Positions 12,208 to 20,590 of a stretch of 64,000 bases of DNA are shown in pieces; within the stretch, counting starts at the first letter, position 1; every line of letters begins with the position of its first letter. Under the pieces are notes generated by a model. The model was not told the origin of the DNA and made no database searches. It saw only the letters and a list, made by a program, of their open reading frames with translations. The DNA comes from a virus, in the IMG/VR virus record IMGVR_UViG_3300009082_000021, positions 1-64,000 of that record, one strand, 5' to 3'. A program made the position numbers and the translations under genes.

Positions 12208-12236
12208 TGCAAACCGACCTGATTCTGCGGCATAAG
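12208..12236 (+). promoter_or_regulatory. Bipartite promoter motif (cassette 3)
   Basis: TGCAAACCG, 12 bases, GGCATAAG. The leader to the ATG at 12314 is longer (about 77 bases) than in the other cassettes and contains an inverted repeat GGATGGATACTC-type segment near 12260. Confidence 0.72.
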
Positions 12237-12313
12237 CTACTTGATGGAGAGAACGGCGAGTATCCATCCATTCCGGGGTAGGAAGCGATCCTTCCACCCC
12301 AGAGGAGAGATCG

Positions 12314-12685
12314 ATGCTGAAGACCCTGAAGGGGATTCTGCGGCCCCAGTCCGCAGCGCAATCTACGGTGGAGAAGGTGGCCTCGTTGCTGGTGGGGACC
12401 GTGCTTGGAACGGCCCTGGGCACCTACCTCGAGACCCGTGATAGGGCCAAGACGATCAAGGAGATCTACGAGGAGGCCGACCGGAGGGAGAAGGAGCTTC
12501 GGGAGAAGGGGATCGTCTCTGAGATGAGCACCGAGGCCCTTTTCGAGGCTCTCGCGAAAAGGGTCCGAGAGGACCAGCTCAGGGACAAGGAGTTCGAGGC
12601 CCGCCGGAAGATCGCCGCGGCCCTCAAGAAGTCCGTCAGCGGGGGAGCCAACGGCAAAGTGATCGACTGCTCGTTCGAGGACTAA
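12314..12685 (+). CDS. 123-residue membrane/coiled-coil protein
   Basis: ATG at 12314 after AGAGGAGAGATCG. A hydrophobic, glycine-spaced segment (VASLLVGTVLGTALGTYL, about 23-40) is followed by a highly charged helix (residues 43-110) of coiled-coil character. Likely a single-pass inner-membrane protein with a cytoplasmic helical domain. Function unknown. Confidence 0.75.
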   Translation: MLKTLKGILRPQSAAQSTVEKVASLLVGTVLGTALGTYLETRDRAKTIKEIYEEADRREKELREKGIVSEMSTEALFEALAKRVREDQLRDKEFEARRKIAAALKKSVSGGANGKVIDCSFED

Positions 12686-12695
12686 CCAAGCCTCA

Positions 12696-12720
12696 GGAGA
12701 GATCTCGCCTCTCTCCTTAG
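12696..12720 (+). terminator. Cassette 3 terminator
   Basis: Stem GGAGAGA / TCTCTCC around TCTCGCC, followed by TTAG. Confidence 0.65.
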
Positions 12721-12722
12721 CC

Positions 12723-12751
12723 CGCAAACCGGTCCCGGAAGCTGGCATAAG
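12723..12751 (+). promoter_or_regulatory. Bipartite promoter motif (cassette 4)
   Basis: CGCAAACCG, 12 bases, GGCATAAG; 21 bases ahead of the ATG at 12773 with GAAAGGAGATCAACG. Confidence 0.75.
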
Positions 12752-12772
12752 AGCCTTGAAAGGAGATCAACG

Positions 12773-12979
12773 ATGGCACGTTTTCACCTGGGGAACCACA
12801 AGAGCCTGGACCTGACTTACGCGCTGATGGAGCAGCGGATAGCGTGGATGGAGCGGGAAGTGTTTGTTCCACTGGAGGAACCCCCACCTCCTTATGCCTA
12901 CGAGGAACTCTCCGAGCTTGAACTCCTCCGGATTGACCCGGGACCTCTGGAAGGAATGCTGAGGTTCGACCGGCGCTAG
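12773..12979 (+). CDS. 68-residue acidic peptide
   Basis: ATG at 12773 after AAAGGAGATCAACG. A helical first half (TYALMEQRIAWMEREV), then a PLEEPPPPYAYEELSE motif with a proline run. No family recognised. Short acidic peptides under strong early-type promoters are often host-takeover factors, but this is context only. Confidence 0.72.
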   Translation: MARFHLGNHKSLDLTYALMEQRIAWMEREVFVPLEEPPPPYAYEELSELELLRIDPGPLEGMLRFDRR

Positions 12980-12982
12980 GCC

Positions 12983-13018
12983 GGGAGGAGAGACCCCACC
13001 AAGGGGCCCTCTCCTTAG
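12983..13018 (+). terminator. Cassette 4 terminator
   Basis: GGAGAG / CTCTCC outer and ACCCC / GGGGC inner pairing, followed by TTAG. Confidence 0.65.
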
Positions 13019-13450
13019 CCCCCAAACCCCCAAGGCCGGGGAGAGTGACCTCCAGAGACCGGCCGGGAGAGAAGACGGCCCGGAAGAGACCTCCCTCCCC
13101 AGCTCCCCCCCAGTACGACAGATGACAGCAGCGATGTTCTAGCTGGCATTGATCAAGGCATACCCAGACCCCCGAAATTCCACCAGGACGGATCAAGGGG
13201 TGGCTTGATCTGATCAACCATCCTGGACCACCCTAAACCCTGGTACTCATGGGACCCCCTGTGCGAAGAACCGCAATCCATCCAGGGATATAGCTAACTG
13301 GGCTACGCATTGCGTGCCCACGGACAAGAGGCTGGGTGAGAAGGGTCTTTTCTGGGCCATCTCTTCACCGGCCGACGCTATGCGTGCATGACCGACCTAA
13401 GTCGGCAGAAGCTCTCAAGGAACCGGCCGGGAGAATAGGCCGCTGGGAAC
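13019..13450. other. Non-coding region rich in short palindromes
   Basis: No convincing frame. Contains GATCAAG-GGGTGG-CTTGATC (about 13191-13210), TTGATC-T-GATCAA immediately after, another TTGATCAA near 13150, and CCGAC-CTAA-GTCGG (about 13393). A CCCCCAAACCCCCAAGG stretch at 13019 looks like a decayed promoter box without GGCATAAG. The clustered TGATCA palindromes may be operators. Confidence 0.45.
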
Positions 13451-13744
13451 CTAGCTGAGTTCCTCCAGCACTGAGCCACAAGAGCATACCCAGCCCTGAA
13501 GCTCATCAGCCTCCAAAGCCCTTCTCAACGGCTGCATCCCCTCCCCACAGCTCGGACATAAGAGAGCCAACGATGACGCCGAACCCAGGGACTGTAGAGG
13601 AGGGGACTGTAGAGGAGGTTGATCCGAACCCAGGGTATGGGGAGGAAGGTCAATCCGGACAGGAGGCACTAGCTGTAGAGCTGGTTTCCTTCCTCTTGGC
13701 CAGTCTCTCTTAGGGGCCTGTAGAGCGACAGATCGTTCGGCCAT
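13451..13744 (-). CDS. 97-residue zinc-ribbon protein
   Basis: ATG at 13744 after GGAGGATCACCGAA. A basic, proline-rich N-terminus with a short repeat (PPLQS PPLQS), then CPSCG at 63-67 and CSCG at 87-90, a four-cysteine zinc-ribbon pattern. It lies alone on the minus strand against a plus-strand promoter region. No family recognised. Confidence 0.6.
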   Translation of the reverse strand: MAERSVALQAPKRDWPRGRKPALQLVPPVRIDLPPHTLGSDQPPLQSPPLQSLGSASSLALLCPSCGEGMQPLRRALEADELQGWVCSCGSVLEELS

Positions 13745-13897
13745 TTCGGTGATCCTCCTCTCCTAAGAGTGACCTCTTCTCGCGTTCTTGCAACTCCTTT
13801 GTAGAGCACCCTTGCAGTAGCTTGGAATCGTTGGTCTTTTCCGGGGAACTGATCAGGACTGATCATGGCGTAGGATCTTACGCCTGCTATGGGGTTC

Positions 13898-13926
13898 AGG
13901 AAGACCTTGATCAATGCCGGTATAAG
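13898..13926 (+). promoter_or_regulatory. Bipartite promoter motif (helicase operon)
   Basis: AGGAAGACC (a weak match to the upstream box), 12 bases, GGTATAAG (13919-13926); 47 bases ahead of the ATG at 13974. Confidence 0.6.
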
Positions 13927-13973
13927 AACCCTAGACCCCCTTCCGTCTTTCACACTGGGGGTAGGAGGGTACC

Positions 13974-14393
13974 ATGGGGATGGCACATCGATCTCCCGGT
14001 TCATCTTCCCGGCATTCCCCCGGCCGGGTCTATGTGAGTCGTCACGCACGGGAGAGATTCAGGGGCAGGGCGCAAGCCCTGGTACATCTTGGGGAGAGTG
14101 CACTGGAAGGTATGCTACAGGAGGCTCTCTTCCACGCACTCTCTTCTTCCCGGCCTGTGGAGGTGCCGGGGCAACAGCTTGTGGAGCTGACAGAGTTCCT
14201 CAACCCCTCGCTTGCAGTTGGGAAGGTGTGGGCTGTCCTCAAACCCGACCTTCACCATCCAGACCGGCCTTGTCTGGCCACGGTTCTTCCTGATGCCGTG
14301 GTTCAGACTCTCTTCTCCCAGTACTTCTCCGGCCAGGGGCTGAGGGCCCCTCTTGGAGAGCTGGCCAAGAAACCCAAAAGGAGACAACCATGA
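13974..14393 (+). CDS. 139-residue unknown protein, first gene of the helicase operon
   Basis: ATG at 13974 with GTAGGAGGGTACC. Residues 18-30 (RVYVSRHARERFR) and the later VGKVWAVLKPD strand recall small 'SRHA..RF' toxin-fold or DUF4258-like proteins, but the match is weak. Basic C-terminus (LAKKPKRRQP). Stop overlaps the next ATG (ATGA). Confidence 0.72.
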   Translation: MGMAHRSPGSSSRHSPGRVYVSRHARERFRGRAQALVHLGESALEGMLQEALFHALSSSRPVEVPGQQLVELTEFLNPSLAVGKVWAVLKPDLHHPDRPCLATVLPDAVVQTLFSQYFSGQGLRAPLGELAKKPKRRQP

Positions 14394-15169
14394 ATCTCAC
14401 GACAGTTCAGATCAAGAAAGCCCAGAGGCGCTTCCAAGAGATGCTCTATCTCGAACAATGGGACGAGATCACGTCAGCAGTCAACGCGTTGACTGCGCTC
14501 TATCCCAAAGCCTTTGGTCAGTGCTGGATGCCAGTCTGGAGAAAGACTCGACAGACATGGCCTAGTGGGACCGAAAAGCTGATGACACGAGAGGAACTCC
14601 AGTGCCTCAGCCGTGTGGCACTCCGCCGACTCTTCATGGAGAATACGGGAGCATCCAACAAAGAGGCGACCGAACAAGCTAGCGTCGATCAGAGGGAGGC
14701 ACTGCTCACTCTGGGAGTGAAGCGAGAAATCCCCCCTCCTCCCCGTCCCATGCCTCCGTGCTGGAAAGAATGCGACGTATTGATGGATCATCTCCGAGAC
14801 CTCGCATATCGCACCTACCACGTCCTCCCAGACCACTACCTGAAGGACTGCCTTCAGACTCTCCAGAAACTCCTGGACCTCTGCGAAGAGTACGCTCTTG
14901 ATCCATACGAAGAGACTTTTGCGGCGGGTTTCGCATGGGAGGATCACTTTCCCAAGAAGCCGACAGCTCGGAAACTCTTCAAAATCGGCCCATTCTCCGA
15001 GACCTACGAAAGAATGAAGGGTGGGTTGCAGTACAGCGAGCTTCTCCACCCGGTTTTCTTCGACAAGGAGAACGGGAAAGGAAGCTGGGAAGCAGAATAC
15101 GCCGAGGAGTACTACAGCCACTTCGTTGACTGCGAGGAGAAGGCATGTACTGGAACTACCAGCGTGTGA
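14390..15169 (+). CDS. 259-residue unknown protein
   Basis: Begins MNLTTVQIKKAQRRFQE; mostly helical with many Cys and aromatic residues (MPPCWKECDVLMDHL; LPDHYLKDCLQTLQKLLDLCEEY). No domain recognised. Coupled to the upstream gene by ATGA; its last 25 bases overlap the start of the next gene. Confidence 0.75.
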   Translation: MNLTTVQIKKAQRRFQEMLYLEQWDEITSAVNALTALYPKAFGQCWMPVWRKTRQTWPSGTEKLMTREELQCLSRVALRRLFMENTGASNKEATEQASVDQREALLTLGVKREIPPPPRPMPPCWKECDVLMDHLRDLAYRTYHVLPDHYLKDCLQTLQKLLDLCEEYALDPYEETFAAGFAWEDHFPKKPTARKLFKIGPFSETYERMKGGLQYSELLHPVFFDKENGKGSWEAEYAEEYYSHFVDCEEKACTGTTSV

Positions 15170-16293
15170 AGGAAGCTCTTGATCCTGACCGCCGGCGCTA
15201 CCACTTCGATGGTCTTCCCATCCCTCTGATCCGAGACATGGAGAAGGAGGTTTGGGAACGGCTGGAGATAGACGGCGGTCCCCTCCTCATAGATCCCTCT
15301 GTCCGGCAGGTCTTTGTGAGTGAGCTAGTAGAACGAACGCTCACGAATCTACCCGAGGGCTTGCCTCTTCGTCCCGGCCTGAGTGAGGGCCTGACCAACT
15401 ACATCTGGGACATCGTACGCACGCTCATCGGGCACTTCGCAGTGAGTGGCATCCTCAGAGTCCCGGGCTGTCCCAAGTTCTTCCTCGAGCCCTTGATCTC
15501 CGAGGCGTTGCTCTCGACCTCTGTGAAGGGTCTCACCACCGCCGACCTACCAGAGATCCCTACTCCTTTGGCCATCTTCCTACCTCCAGAGATGCGCGCT
15601 TACGAGGCGGACGACGAGTTCCACACGAAGATCAAACTCGAGGCGCTCTACCTGGCCTACCCCTCGGTCAACGAAGAGACTGACCAGACAGGCTACACGA
15701 TGATCGGGCAGTCCAACTACCAGGCGTTCGAAGGTCTACCCGACTCCATAGATCATGGCTTCTCGCTTGGGCTGATCGCAATCCCCCGCACCCAGCCCAG
15801 GGCGCTCGAGGACTACATGAGCGGGGACTACACCGTGCTTGACAAGACCCAGCTCAAGCCGAGGCGAGAGAGCGTAAAGAACCTCACGCCTCGGCTCCTC
15901 TTGAACCTCCTGCTCTACTGGAAGAGCACGGATGCCGATGTCTTGAGGCAGCTCAACCCCGAGTGGGAGAAGGTGAATCAGAAGGCACACTCCACGAAGG
16001 GCAAGCAGCACCAGAAGGCTGTGAAGGCTCTCCAGCGCATCCCGAAGACCGAGTACCTGCATCTCGGGAGTCGGCTGGAGATTCTCCAGCGGCGCAAGCC
16101 AGAGGACAAGCTTACAGAGCCCCAAGAGGCTACCCCCACCGGCCGGCATCAACCGCAACACCTGAGAAGAGGGCACTGGAAGTGGCAGCCCTGTGGTCCA
16201 CAGAGCCGCGAGCGCAAGCTCATCTTCGTGGAGACGTACACTGCCGGCCAAGCCCCGCCTGTTGAGAAGGTAGGCTTCAGCGTAAGGAGCTGA
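15145..16293 (+). CDS. 382-residue unknown protein with RRGHW-type C-terminus
   Basis: ATG at 15145 with GAGGAGAAGGC upstream. Long alpha/beta protein. The C-terminal HLRRGHWKWQPCGP...KLIFVETYTAG pattern (about 345-372) resembles the 'RGHWR..G' ending of a family of plasmid and phage proteins of unknown function. Followed after 3 bases by the helicase, so the two are likely co-translated and may work together in replication. Confidence 0.75.
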   Translation: MYWNYQRVKEALDPDRRRYHFDGLPIPLIRDMEKEVWERLEIDGGPLLIDPSVRQVFVSELVERTLTNLPEGLPLRPGLSEGLTNYIWDIVRTLIGHFAVSGILRVPGCPKFFLEPLISEALLSTSVKGLTTADLPEIPTPLAIFLPPEMRAYEADDEFHTKIKLEALYLAYPSVNEETDQTGYTMIGQSNYQAFEGLPDSIDHGFSLGLIAIPRTQPRALEDYMSGDYTVLDKTQLKPRRESVKNLTPRLLLNLLLYWKSTDADVLRQLNPEWEKVNQKAHSTKGKQHQKAVKALQRIPKTEYLHLGSRLEILQRRKPEDKLTEPQEATPTGRHQPQHLRRGHWKWQPCGPQSRERKLIFVETYTAGQAPPVEKVGFSVRS

Positions 16294-16296
16294 TCA

Positions 16297-17649
16297 ATGA
16301 AAGTACCGCATGACTTCCAGAAGAACGCGATCCGCAGAGCTCGGCAAAAGATGCGGACGGGCCGCGTACTCGTCGTATCCCCACCAGGCAGCGGCAAGAC
16401 AGTGATGATTGCAGAACTGACTCGGCTAAACTACCCGAGACGTACCTTGATCATTGCACAACGCCGAGAGATTCTTCGGCAAACCATCTTGCACCTTCGG
16501 GACTGCGGCATCCGGCGAGAAGACATCGGAACGATCTATCCAGACAGCCCGAAGATGGATCTTTCCCTGCCCATCCAGATCGCAAGCGCCGCTACGCTCC
16601 TCCGACGTGAGCTCTATCCGACCACAGATCTCGTGCTCCTGGACGAGGCCCACCATGCTGTGGCAGACGGGCATGCCAGCATCCTGGAACACTACCTCCG
16701 AACCTCTGTCGTGGGCTTCACTGCCACACCTATTCGAATGGATGGGCGCGGTCTTGGAGACATCTTCGATCACCTCATTCTGGCCGCCAAGCCCAGTGAG
16801 CTCATCAACCGACAACTTCTGGCGAAGCCTCGTAGCTTCAGTGCACCCGAGGAATTTCTGCCAGACCTCCGCAACATCCGGAGAGCGATGGGCGATTATG
16901 TTCCACAGGCCCTGGAAGATCGAGTCAACCGTGAGGAGCTCGTGGGAAATGTTATTGAGCACTACCAGCAGCGAGTGAGGGGACGCACCGCATTGGTGTT
17001 TGCCACCTCCATCCTCCATTCTCAGAACCTGGCCAGGCGTTTTCGAGCCGCCAACATCCCCGCACAACACCTCGACTCCATGATGTCCACGATCGAGCGC
17101 GATGCACTCGTGACCCAACTGAGGAGTGGGGCAGTACGAGTAGTGACCAATGTGGGGATCTTGCAAGAGGGTTTTGATCTACCGCGTACCTATGCAGTGA
17201 TCATGGCCCGCCCCACGCTTTCACTAGCACTCTTCCTCCAGCAGACGGGAAGAGCTCTCCGCCGCTACGGCAACCGACAGCCGTTGATCTTGGACCATGC
17301 CAAGAATTGCGTACGGTTTGGGATGCCAGAGGCAGACAGAGACTTTCATCTCCAGCCCACGGTCGAGAGAGAGCCGGGCGAGGCCCCAGCCAAGGTCTGT
17401 CCCTTCTGCCACGCCATCATTGCAGCAGGATGTCATGTTTGTCCGGAATGTCAGGCGCAAGTTCAAGATTCCCCGGGATCTCCCGCAGAGAACCAGCGTC
17501 TCCTCACAGAGATCGCCACACAAGAGAAGCGGATGATGGAGGAACGACTGCGAGCCTTCTTAGCCACCAAGGGAAACGATCCTGAATGGCTGGCTTGGGG
17601 AGAAAAGGTCGTAGAGATCTGGACAGGGTACAACAGTGCTGAACTCTAG
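16297..17649 (+). CDS. SF2 DEAH-type helicase with C-terminal zinc ribbon
   Basis: 450 residues. Motif I GSGKT at 31-35, motif II DEAH at 116-119, motif III-like GFTATP near 137, and RecA-2 motifs EGFDLP and QQTGRALRRYG (motif VI, two arginines) near 285-312. This matches the UvsW/RAD25-like phage DNA helicases that unwind or anneal branched DNA with ATP. A four-cysteine ribbon (CPFCH ... CPEC, about 368-388) and a charged helix complete the protein. Central gene of the 13974-19391 operon. Confidence 0.92.
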   Translation: MKVPHDFQKNAIRRARQKMRTGRVLVVSPPGSGKTVMIAELTRLNYPRRTLIIAQRREILRQTILHLRDCGIRREDIGTIYPDSPKMDLSLPIQIASAATLLRRELYPTTDLVLLDEAHHAVADGHASILEHYLRTSVVGFTATPIRMDGRGLGDIFDHLILAAKPSELINRQLLAKPRSFSAPEEFLPDLRNIRRAMGDYVPQALEDRVNREELVGNVIEHYQQRVRGRTALVFATSILHSQNLARRFRAANIPAQHLDSMMSTIERDALVTQLRSGAVRVVTNVGILQEGFDLPRTYAVIMARPTLSLALFLQQTGRALRRYGNRQPLILDHAKNCVRFGMPEADRDFHLQPTVEREPGEAPAKVCPFCHAIIAAGCHVCPECQAQVQDSPGSPAENQRLLTEIATQEKRMMEERLRAFLATKGNDPEWLAWGEKVVEIWTGYNSAEL

Positions 17650-18331
17650 GCGAAAATACGTGGCAGGCGACGTACTGGGTATCCATAAATTGATCCGGTG
17701 CGTCGATACAACAGGACCTCAGTGGCGCCGTAAGTGGAGTTGGAAATGCGTAAAGTGCGGGCGCAAGAGCATAGCTGTGCTTCAGAACATTCGACGCGCG
17801 ATCAGTTGCTCAGAGTGCGGAGCTCGAACTGCCGATGCTCCAAAAGCAGGAGGTAACTACCCACCAGGCGAACATGTGGGAATCTGGGAAGTGATTGGTA
17901 CCGCTGGGCACACCAACGATTCTCACAAGAATCGACTGTATCGCGTGAGATGCCGGCGTTGTGGAACGGAGTCCATCCTCAAGCTCTCCAACTTCCGCGC
18001 GAGCGCCAAGTACTGCCGGGCCTGCCGCTACAAGGTGATCTTCGCAGGCAAACTCGTTACCTATGACGAACTCAGTGCGCTCTTTGGGATCAAGAAGAGC
18101 TTACTCATGGATAGGACAAGCCGGAGAAGAATGTCGATCGAGGACGCTGTTCTCACTCCGGTACAGATCCAAGATCCACACACTAAGACACGCCGCTGCA
18201 CGGTCTGCAAGATCCCGAAGCCGCTCGATCAGTTCTCTCGGAAGATGGGGCGCTGCAAAGCCTGCCGAAAGATCGAACGTCTGCGAAAGAGAGATCCCCA
18301 CGAAGGACTTGGTAATGCCCAAAAAGGATGA
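17636..18331 (+). CDS. Zinc-ribbon repeat protein (231 residues)
   Basis: GTG start at 17636, 14 bases inside the helicase end, with ACAGGG upstream. Three ribbon units: WKCVKCG...CSECG (38-60), VRCRRCG...CRACR (about 105-130), and RRCTVCK...CKACRK (about 187-213). Between units two and three is a helix-turn-helix-like segment (TYDELSALFGIKKSLLMDR). The 'GD.LG...LI.....W.WKC.KCG' unit resembles DNA-binding repeats of phage homing-type proteins, but no nuclease core is visible. A DNA-binding accessory role is inference. Confidence 0.78.
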   Translation: MLNSRRKYVAGDVLGIHKLIRCVDTTGPQWRRKWSWKCVKCGRKSIAVLQNIRRAISCSECGARTADAPKAGGNYPPGEHVGIWEVIGTAGHTNDSHKNRLYRVRCRRCGTESILKLSNFRASAKYCRACRYKVIFAGKLVTYDELSALFGIKKSLLMDRTSRRRMSIEDAVLTPVQIQDPHTKTRRCTVCKIPKPLDQFSRKMGRCKACRKIERLRKRDPHEGLGNAQKG

Positions 18332-19391
18332 CAGGCCCGGAGACGTATTCGGCGTTCGTCAGTTGATTCAGCGTGTCGGTGAAATCACAGGTAGCACGTA
18401 CCGACAAAAGTGGCGGTGGAGATGCACGAAATGTGGGCACGAGGACGTGGCTCGATGGATTTCTATAATGAAGTCGGTCATCTGCCCAAACTGCCAAGCT
18501 CGCGCCTCTGAGTTGCGAGAAAGAGGAAGTGATCTCACCGGTCTAATGTTTGGTGCCCGAACAATTATAGGCCCAGCTCCTTCGAGACCCGGTATGCGGA
18601 TGTGGACGTGGCGCTGCACATGTGGGCGCGAAGGAGTAAGTGATCTCAAAAGCTTGCGCGGCTCACGAAACTGCGTGGCCTGCACAACGAAGTACAAGGA
18701 GGCAGAGCTGACAGGCACTCGGATAGGGACCTTCACGATCTTAGGACTGGGAGAGCCCGCTAAGAATGGATTGAGAAGGTGGCGATGGCGATGTGATTGC
18801 GGGAAAGAGGGGAGCACCAACATCCACAATCTAATGAAATTGAGGTCCCACCGACATCAACATTCGAGGCCGTTTCAGCCGGCTCACGTGGGAGATCGTC
18901 TGGGAAGACGCACACTCATCGAGTCCTTAAATGATCCATCAGCAAAGTCGGATGGTAGATGGCGATGGCGATGTGATTGCGGGAAAGAGGGCGTTGGAAA
19001 GCTTGGTGGATTGCGGACGTCCAAGGGTGAGTGCCAAAGCTGTAGTCGCGCAGTCTTCCCAGAAGACCTGACAGGTAGACGGTTCGGTTCGATCGTCATA
19101 ACGGGACGGACGATCAAGCAGAAACAAACATGGTGGACATGGGTATGCGACTGCGGCACCGTTGGCTCTTCTGTAGGCTGGCGACTACAGAAACTACGAC
19201 GCTGCAAACGCTGTCGCGGAAGTACAGAGGCATTAGGTAAGCGTATCGGGATCAGGGAGTTGGCCTTTATCCTCAACGTAAACACACGACGAATCGAAAA
19301 GTTGGTTGAAGAAGGATCCGACTTCGAAGAGATCTTGCAGAAACTACGAAGGAGGGCTTCCGCTAAGAGGCCGCCCGGAGGAAAACCGTGA
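18315..19391 (+). CDS. Zinc-ribbon repeat protein (358 residues, five units)
   Basis: ATG at 18315 with GAAGGACTTGGTA; overlaps the previous gene by 17 bases. Five units of the same kind as the neighbour: W(R/T)WRC(T/D)(K)CG followed by about 20-25 residues and a CxxC. Unit 3 has lost its second CxxC (RSHRHQHS instead). Units 3 and 4 share a 31-base identical DNA stretch. The C-terminus carries a helix-turn-helix-like segment (IRELAFILNVNTRRIEKL). Probably a paralogue of 17636-18331 expanded by internal duplication; nucleic-acid binding is inferred. Confidence 0.78.
   Translation: MPKKDDRPGDVFGVRQLIQRVGEITGSTYRQKWRWRCTKCGHEDVARWISIMKSVICPNCQARASELRERGSDLTGLMFGARTIIGPAPSRPGMRMWTWRCTCGREGVSDLKSLRGSRNCVACTTKYKEAELTGTRIGTFTILGLGEPAKNGLRRWRWRCDCGKEGSTNIHNLMKLRSHRHQHSRPFQPAHVGDRLGRRTLIESLNDPSAKSDGRWRWRCDCGKEGVGKLGGLRTSKGECQSCSRAVFPEDLTGRRFGSIVITGRTIKQKQTWWTWVCDCGTVGSSVGWRLQKLRRCKRCRGSTEALGKRIGIRELAFILNVNTRRIEKLVEEGSDFEEILQKLRRRASAKRPPGGKP
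18781..18811 (+). repeat. 31-base direct repeat, second copy at 18961-18991
   Basis: Identical sequence beginning GGCGATGGCGATGTGATTGC, spaced exactly 180 bases. It encodes the WRWRCDCGKEG core of units 3 and 4, recording a recent in-frame duplication or conversion. Confidence 0.85.
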
Positions 19392-19645
19392 GGAACCCAC
19401 ATCAGAAAGCGCCAGTCGTGACCTCAGACCCCGCCGTGCTCTTCTTCTACCTTCTCCTCCGCGGCGTGACGTGCGCGGACCAGGTGGAGGAGATCCTCGC
19501 AAGGATCGAGGGCGCGATCTACGAGGGTGGGGCGGACAAGTTCACCTTGGCCAACCATCACCTGGCGAAGTACGCCCAGGAGCTCTCAACCCGCCTGAGT
19601 ATCGCGGAGGATGCGATGCTCGCTTTGCCCAAGGAGGAGCCATGA
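19388..19645 (+). CDS. 85-residue helical protein
   Basis: GTG start at 19388 overlapping the previous stop (GTGA) with GGAGGAAAACC. One hydrophobic helix (AVLFFYLLLRGVTCADQVEE) and amphipathic helices; may be peripheral to the membrane. First of the small-gene cluster. No family recognised. Confidence 0.72.
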   Translation: MRNPHQKAPVVTSDPAVLFFYLLLRGVTCADQVEEILARIEGAIYEGGADKFTLANHHLAKYAQELSTRLSIAEDAMLALPKEEP

Positions 19646-19974
19646 ATCACCGGAACACCCTGAAACGGTTCGAGCAACTTCAGGCCCAAATCGAGGGCCT
19701 GCTCGTTGAGATGCGTCTACTCCTGGAGTGCCCAAGGAATGATCCCAGCCTTTGCTCCCAAGCACGAGACTGGCTCCAAAAACAGTGGGACAGAGGTGAC
19801 GCGGGGGAGAAGGACATTCGAGACCTGTCCTACTCCGAATTCATCCGTCTCAGTGGGATCTATATCTCAGGCCCTGTCTTCAGCAGATGTCGGAAAGAGG
19901 TACTCACGAAAGCCGGCTATGTGAGAGTTTCCAGATCATGGGGGGACTGGCAACCTCGTAAGGAGGATCTATGA
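19642..19974 (+). CDS. 110-residue protein
   Basis: ATG at 19642 overlaps the previous stop; AAGGAGGAGCC upstream. An N-terminal coiled-coil-like helix (FEQLQAQIEGLLVEMRLLLE) then a small wing-like region (VLTKAGYVRVSRSWGDWQ) that could be a winged-helix remnant. No family recognised. Confidence 0.72.
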   Translation: MNHRNTLKRFEQLQAQIEGLLVEMRLLLECPRNDPSLCSQARDWLQKQWDRGDAGEKDIRDLSYSEFIRLSGIYISGPVFSRCRKEVLTKAGYVRVSRSWGDWQPRKEDL

Positions 19975-20333
19975 AGCCGAGAGCCTGGACCCAGAAGGAG
20001 GTCCAAGAGAAGTTCCTGCACCACTGCTGGACGATGGTGAAGTACTGGGCAGAGGACGCCCGTACCCCCAGCACCAACGACAAGCTCGAGGGCCTGATGC
20101 ACAGCTTCCTCGCACTCCTCGATGGGATGTGTGTGGGCATGCCCGCCTATGAGGTCATCCCCAGCCCACACTCAGACGACAAGGACTTTCACATTGAGCA
20201 GGGAGAAAACTACTACAAGCCCTTCAGGCTTCCAAAGGGTGCGATCACAGTCCACGGGAGCGACATCCTGAACGACATCATGCACGACTTCGGACGGAAG
20301 CACGGATTCCTTCCGCTACTGGAGAAGTCATGA
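19971..20333 (+). CDS. 120-residue phage protein
   Basis: ATGA overlap with the previous gene; GTAAGGAGGATCT upstream. The pattern 'TPSTNDKLEGLMHSFLALLDG' with a later IHSDDKD-like turn and a C-terminal LNDIMHDFGRKHGFL resembles a widespread small phage family of unknown role. Soluble, mixed alpha/beta. Confidence 0.75.
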   Translation: MKPRAWTQKEVQEKFLHHCWTMVKYWAEDARTPSTNDKLEGLMHSFLALLDGMCVGMPAYEVIPSPHSDDKDFHIEQGENYYKPFRLPKGAITVHGSDILNDIMHDFGRKHGFLPLLEKS

Positions 20334-20590
20334 GCGTCACTCACCAAGTTACGATCTGGTGCGACCTCTGTAGCCGCTGGGAGCAGGCAACAGCCACTGC
20401 GGCCCAGCTATGGAAGGAGCTGAGAGGAAAAGGCTGGACACAGATCAGACACTACTACGTCCGGCATTACTGCCCGGAGTGCTCCAAGAAGAAAGCAGAG
20501 ATCTTGGAGCAGATGAAGGCGATGACACCGAAGGAGATAGAGGAGATGCAGACCAAGAGAGGTGAGAAGGATGATGGCCTACAGTCCTGA
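20330..20590 (+). CDS. 86-residue zinc-ribbon-like protein
   Basis: Cysteines C11-x2-C14 (WCDLCSRWEQ) and CPEC at 44-47 give a four-Cys ribbon around a beta-rich core; the C-terminus is a lysine/glutamate helix. ATGA overlap at the start; overlaps the next gene by 20 bases. Confidence 0.75.
   Translation: MSVTHQVTIWCDLCSRWEQATATAAQLWKELRGKGWTQIRHYYVRHYCPECSKKKAEILEQMKAMTPKEIEEMQTKRGEKDDGLQS

Noticed and set aside
12883-12900. A minus-strand GGCATAAG at about 12890 inside the 68-residue gene.
   Set aside because: No A-rich box at the 12-base distance and no minus gene downstream; treated as chance.
13669-14049. A 126-codon minus frame overlapping the 13451 gene and the 13974 start.
   Set aside because: No ribosome site for any start, and it runs across the plus promoter at 13898; the two flanking genes have better support.
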